A stretch of 15,921 nucleotides of DNA from SVQP01 sp045594445 (GTDB taxonomy: Bacteria > Bacillota > Clostridia > Oscillospirales > CAG-272). Shown in pieces: positions 14,188 to 15,921 of the stretch. The notes under the pieces were generated by a model. It had not been told where the DNA came from, did no database searches, and worked only from the letters and a program-made list of their open reading frames with translations. The position numbers and the translations under genes are program-made. The first letter of the stretch is position 1. The number at the start of each line of letters is the position of its first letter. Location of the stretch: positions 1 through 15,921 of the forward strand of contig JAZNYL010000089.1 in NCBI GenBank assembly GCA_045594445.1, read 5' to 3'.

Positions 14188-15666
14188 TTACAAAATAATA
14201 CAGATCAGACCGTTGCTTCCCTCGTTGATGATCTTTTCCAAGGTATCCCCGATCTTGGTGCGCGAGGCCTCGGGCATGTGCGCAAGCTTTGCGTGCAACC
14301 CCTCGTTGACCAGCTCGTAAAGGCTCTTGCCGAACATATTCGACTCCCAGATCCGTTTGGGATCCTCCTCAAATTCACGCAGCATATACTTAACCAGATC
14401 CTCACTCTGCTGCTCGCTGCCCACCATGGGACTGACCTCGGCAGAGATATTGGCGCGGATCATGTGGATCGACTGCGCACCCGCGCGCAGCTTGACGCCG
14501 TAGCCACCCGCCTGCTTGACGATGCAGGGCTCCTCCAGCGTCATATCCTCAATATCGGGCATGACGATTCCGTAGCCCTTTTGCTCAGCGTCGCGCAACG
14601 CGCTCTCCACCTTGTCGTATTTTTCCTGCACCACGGCAAGGCGGCGCAAGAGCGCGATCAGCTCCTGCTCGCCCTCGATCTCAAAGCCTGTCAGCTCGCT
14701 GATGACCTGATAATACAGCCCATCCATCGGCTCAAGAGAGATGCGCACCTTGCCCGTACCGAGATCGATGGAGTTGATCTCGGCGGCCTTGACGTATTCG
14801 TTCTCGCCAAGGTCGGCAAAAGCCTCCTTGACATCCCCGATCTTACCCACACGGTCAGCGCATTTGCGGATCGAAGCCAGCAGCGAGCGGCGGATGGGAT
14901 GATCGGCATCCAGCGCGCGCGTCCACTCGGGCAGGTGCAACGAGATCTCTGCTACGGGAAACTCGTGCAGCACAAGCTCCAGAATATGGCGGATATCCTC
15001 GGCATCAAGCTCCAGGCAGGATACAAGCGCGACGGGCACGCCGTACTTCTCTTCCAGCTCAAAGGCCAGATTCATGGCACTCTCGGACGAAGGATTGACC
15101 GAATTGAGAATCATGGCAAACGGCTTACCCAGCGCCTTGAGCTCGCCCACGATGCGTTCCTCGGCCTCCACGTAGCTCTGACGGGAGATATCGCCGATGC
15201 TGCCGTCGGTGGTGATCAGCATGCCGATGGTGGCATGCTCGGTAATGACCTTATGCGTGCCCATTTCTGCCGCCTCAACAAAGGGCATGGGCTCTTCCTG
15301 CCAGGGCGTGCGCACCATACGCGGCTGGCCGTTTTCAATGGTGCCGAGTGCCTCGGGCACGATATAGCCCACGCAATCGATCATTTTGACGCGCAGCGAG
15401 GCGCAGTCGTCAATCTGAATGGGCACGGCCTCATCGGGAATGAACTTGGGCTCGGTGGTCATGACCGTTTTACCCGCAGCGGATTGCGGCATTTCGTCGC
15501 GCGCACGCTCACGCGAGTAGCCCTCGCCGATATTGGGCAGCACGAGGGCTTCCATAAAGCGTTTGATAAAGGTGGATTTCCCGGTACGTACGGGGCCGAC
15601 GACCCCGATATAGACGTCGCCGCCCGTACGCTCGGCAATATCTTGATAGATGGAATGTTCAGGCAT
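14188..15666 (-). CDS. spoIVA: Stage IV sporulation protein A, spore-coat morphogenetic ATPase
   Basis: A 492-residue protein, the same length as the Bacillus subtilis homologue and complete end to end. SpoIVA binds and hydrolyses ATP to polymerise into the basement layer of the spore coat on the mother-cell side of the forespore outer membrane. Visible are the Walker A GPVRTGKST (24-32, Lys30), the Thr-rich TVMTTEPKF (67-75) that supplies the sensor threonines, the Walker B-like RVKMIDCVGY (92-101, Asp97), LNSVNPSSES (187-196) in the TRAFAC-like core, and the hydrophobic C-terminal LICIIL that in this family contacts SpoVM and the membrane. ATG 15666 follows GGAGG by 7 nt. It is monocistronic here, with its own terminator, and is expected to be sigma-E dependent. 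Its presence shows a spore-forming lineage. Confidence 0.98.
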   Translation of the reverse strand: MPEHSIYQDIAERTGGDVYIGVVGPVRTGKSTFIKRFMEALVLPNIGEGYSRERARDEMPQSAAGKTVMTTEPKFIPDEAVPIQIDDCASLRVKMIDCVGYIVPEALGTIENGQPRMVRTPWQEEPMPFVEAAEMGTHKVITEHATIGMLITTDGSIGDISRQSYVEAEERIVGELKALGKPFAMILNSVNPSSESAMNLAFELEEKYGVPVALVSCLELDAEDIRHILELVLHEFPVAEISLHLPEWTRALDADHPIRRSLLASIRKCADRVGKIGDVKEAFADLGENEYVKAAEINSIDLGTGKVRISLEPMDGLYYQVISELTGFEIEGEQELIALLRRLAVVQEKYDKVESALRDAEQKGYGIVMPDIEDMTLEEPCIVKQAGGYGVKLRAGAQSIHMIRANISAEVSPMVGSEQQSEDLVKYMLREFEEDPKRIWESNMFGKSLYELVNEGLHAKLAHMPEASRTKIGDTLEKIINEGSNGLICIIL

Positions 15667-15696
15667 AATGCATCCTCCCCTGTTTTGTTTCGCTAT

Positions 15697-15704
15697 AATT
15701 TATG
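15697..15704 (-). promoter_or_regulatory. Candidate sigma-E -10 element for spoIVA
   Basis: CATAAATT on the minus strand fits the sigma-E -10 pattern cATAcanT with one mismatch. It lies about 30 bases before the start codon. About 16 nt upstream is a weak -35 (TTCTAACT, near 15718-15725). Sigma-E control of spoIVA is established in Bacillus; the site call here is inference. Confidence 0.35.
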
Positions 15705-15769
15705 AGGGAGAGGACAGAGTTAGAACAAGGAACGGAAAATTGCTTGACTTTTGCAGCGCGGACAAGTTT

Positions 15770-15900
15770 TCGCTGATGAAAGTTTTGATCACCGTCCCCA
15801 AACGGATCACCCCCACAGGATGAAAGTTTTTGCCTCGCCTTTTTCAAAAAGCGCCTGCCCATCCAAGGGCCCACAGCCCTTGGTCGCCTCCCCAGAGGCC
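15770..15900. repeat. Hairpin-rich intergenic element upstream of spoIVA
   Basis: This stretch has no credible gene. It holds a 12-base direct repeat GATGAAAGTTTT (15775-15786 and 15819-15830), a CTTTTT/AAAAAG hairpin (15839-15851), a perfect 8-bp hairpin CCAAGGGC/GCCCTTGG (15863-15883), and a GCCTC/GAGGC hairpin (15886-15899). The order resembles, from memory, intergenic repeat blocks scattered through clostridial genomes. It may continue past the right edge. It is a candidate dispersed non-coding repeat or terminal array, not a recognised RNA. Confidence 0.45.
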
Positions 15901-15921
15901 AAATATTCCATACCGCCTTTC

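Noticed and set aside
14086..15705. 539-codon open frame on the plus strand opposite spoIVA
   Set aside because: It is the codon-aligned mirror of a clear, full-length spoIVA and passes through that gene's promoter and terminator.
15659..15874. 71-codon minus-strand frame overlapping the spoIVA leader
   Set aside because: It runs through the hairpin-rich block and the candidate spoIVA promoter, overlaps the spoIVA start, and resembles no protein family.

Overview
The window comes from an endospore-forming, low-to-mid GC Firmicute, most likely a gut-associated member of the Clostridia. The evidence is a full-length spoIVA at the right edge, strong Shine-Dalgarno sequences (GGAGG, AAGGAG) before most genes, TTGACA/TATAAT promoters, and short GC-rich terminators ending in T runs. 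The sense strands largely avoid the codons TTA, CTA and TCA, which leaves long but spurious codon-aligned open frames on the opposite strands. I cannot name a genus. No rRNA, tRNA, CRISPR array, insertion sequence, phage gene or attachment site was recognised.

Layout. (1) From the left edge to 1908 (+) is the 3' part of a modular carbohydrate-active protein: a GH43-like beta-propeller, two Ig-like domains and a jelly-roll C-terminus. It ends at a strong terminator and a REP-like palindrome. (2) From 4840 down to 2051 (-) is a three-gene operon encoding a PHP-domain metallohydrolase, a TIM-barrel glycoside-hydrolase-like protein, and a sugar phosphate isomerase/epimerase-like TIM barrel. It runs from a consensus sigma-A promoter (4873-4902) to its own terminator. 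(3) Divergently, 4961-5416 (+) encodes a small ferritin-like helical protein whose metal ligands look degraded. (4) A consensus promoter (5448-5477), preceded by an imperfect palindrome, drives a 2,128-residue exported mosaic protein (5532-11918, +) made of BspA-like leucine-rich repeats, eight InlB/Flg_new-type repeats, a cadherin-like domain and two GLUG-motif beta-helix modules. (5) Convergent to it, across a bidirectional terminator, is a GH42-type beta-galactosidase (14020-11969, -) with catalytic Glu pair and four-Cys zinc site visible. (6) At the right edge is spoIVA (15666-14188, -), with a candidate sigma-E -10 element and an unusual hairpin-rich 200-bp upstream region.

How the parts fit. 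Regions 1, 2 and 5 form a scattered carbohydrate-use neighbourhood: one probable glycan-binding or -cleaving modular protein whose N-terminus is missing, and several cytoplasmic enzymes without signal peptides. No transporter or regulator lies in the window, so the substrate cannot be deduced. The giant protein is probably a surface or secreted adhesin. spoIVA is a core sporulation gene and probably unrelated. The most distinctive items are the PHP/glycosidase-like/isomerase operon, whose pathway I do not recognise, and the two-module giant protein with a Cys ladder and no visible anchor.
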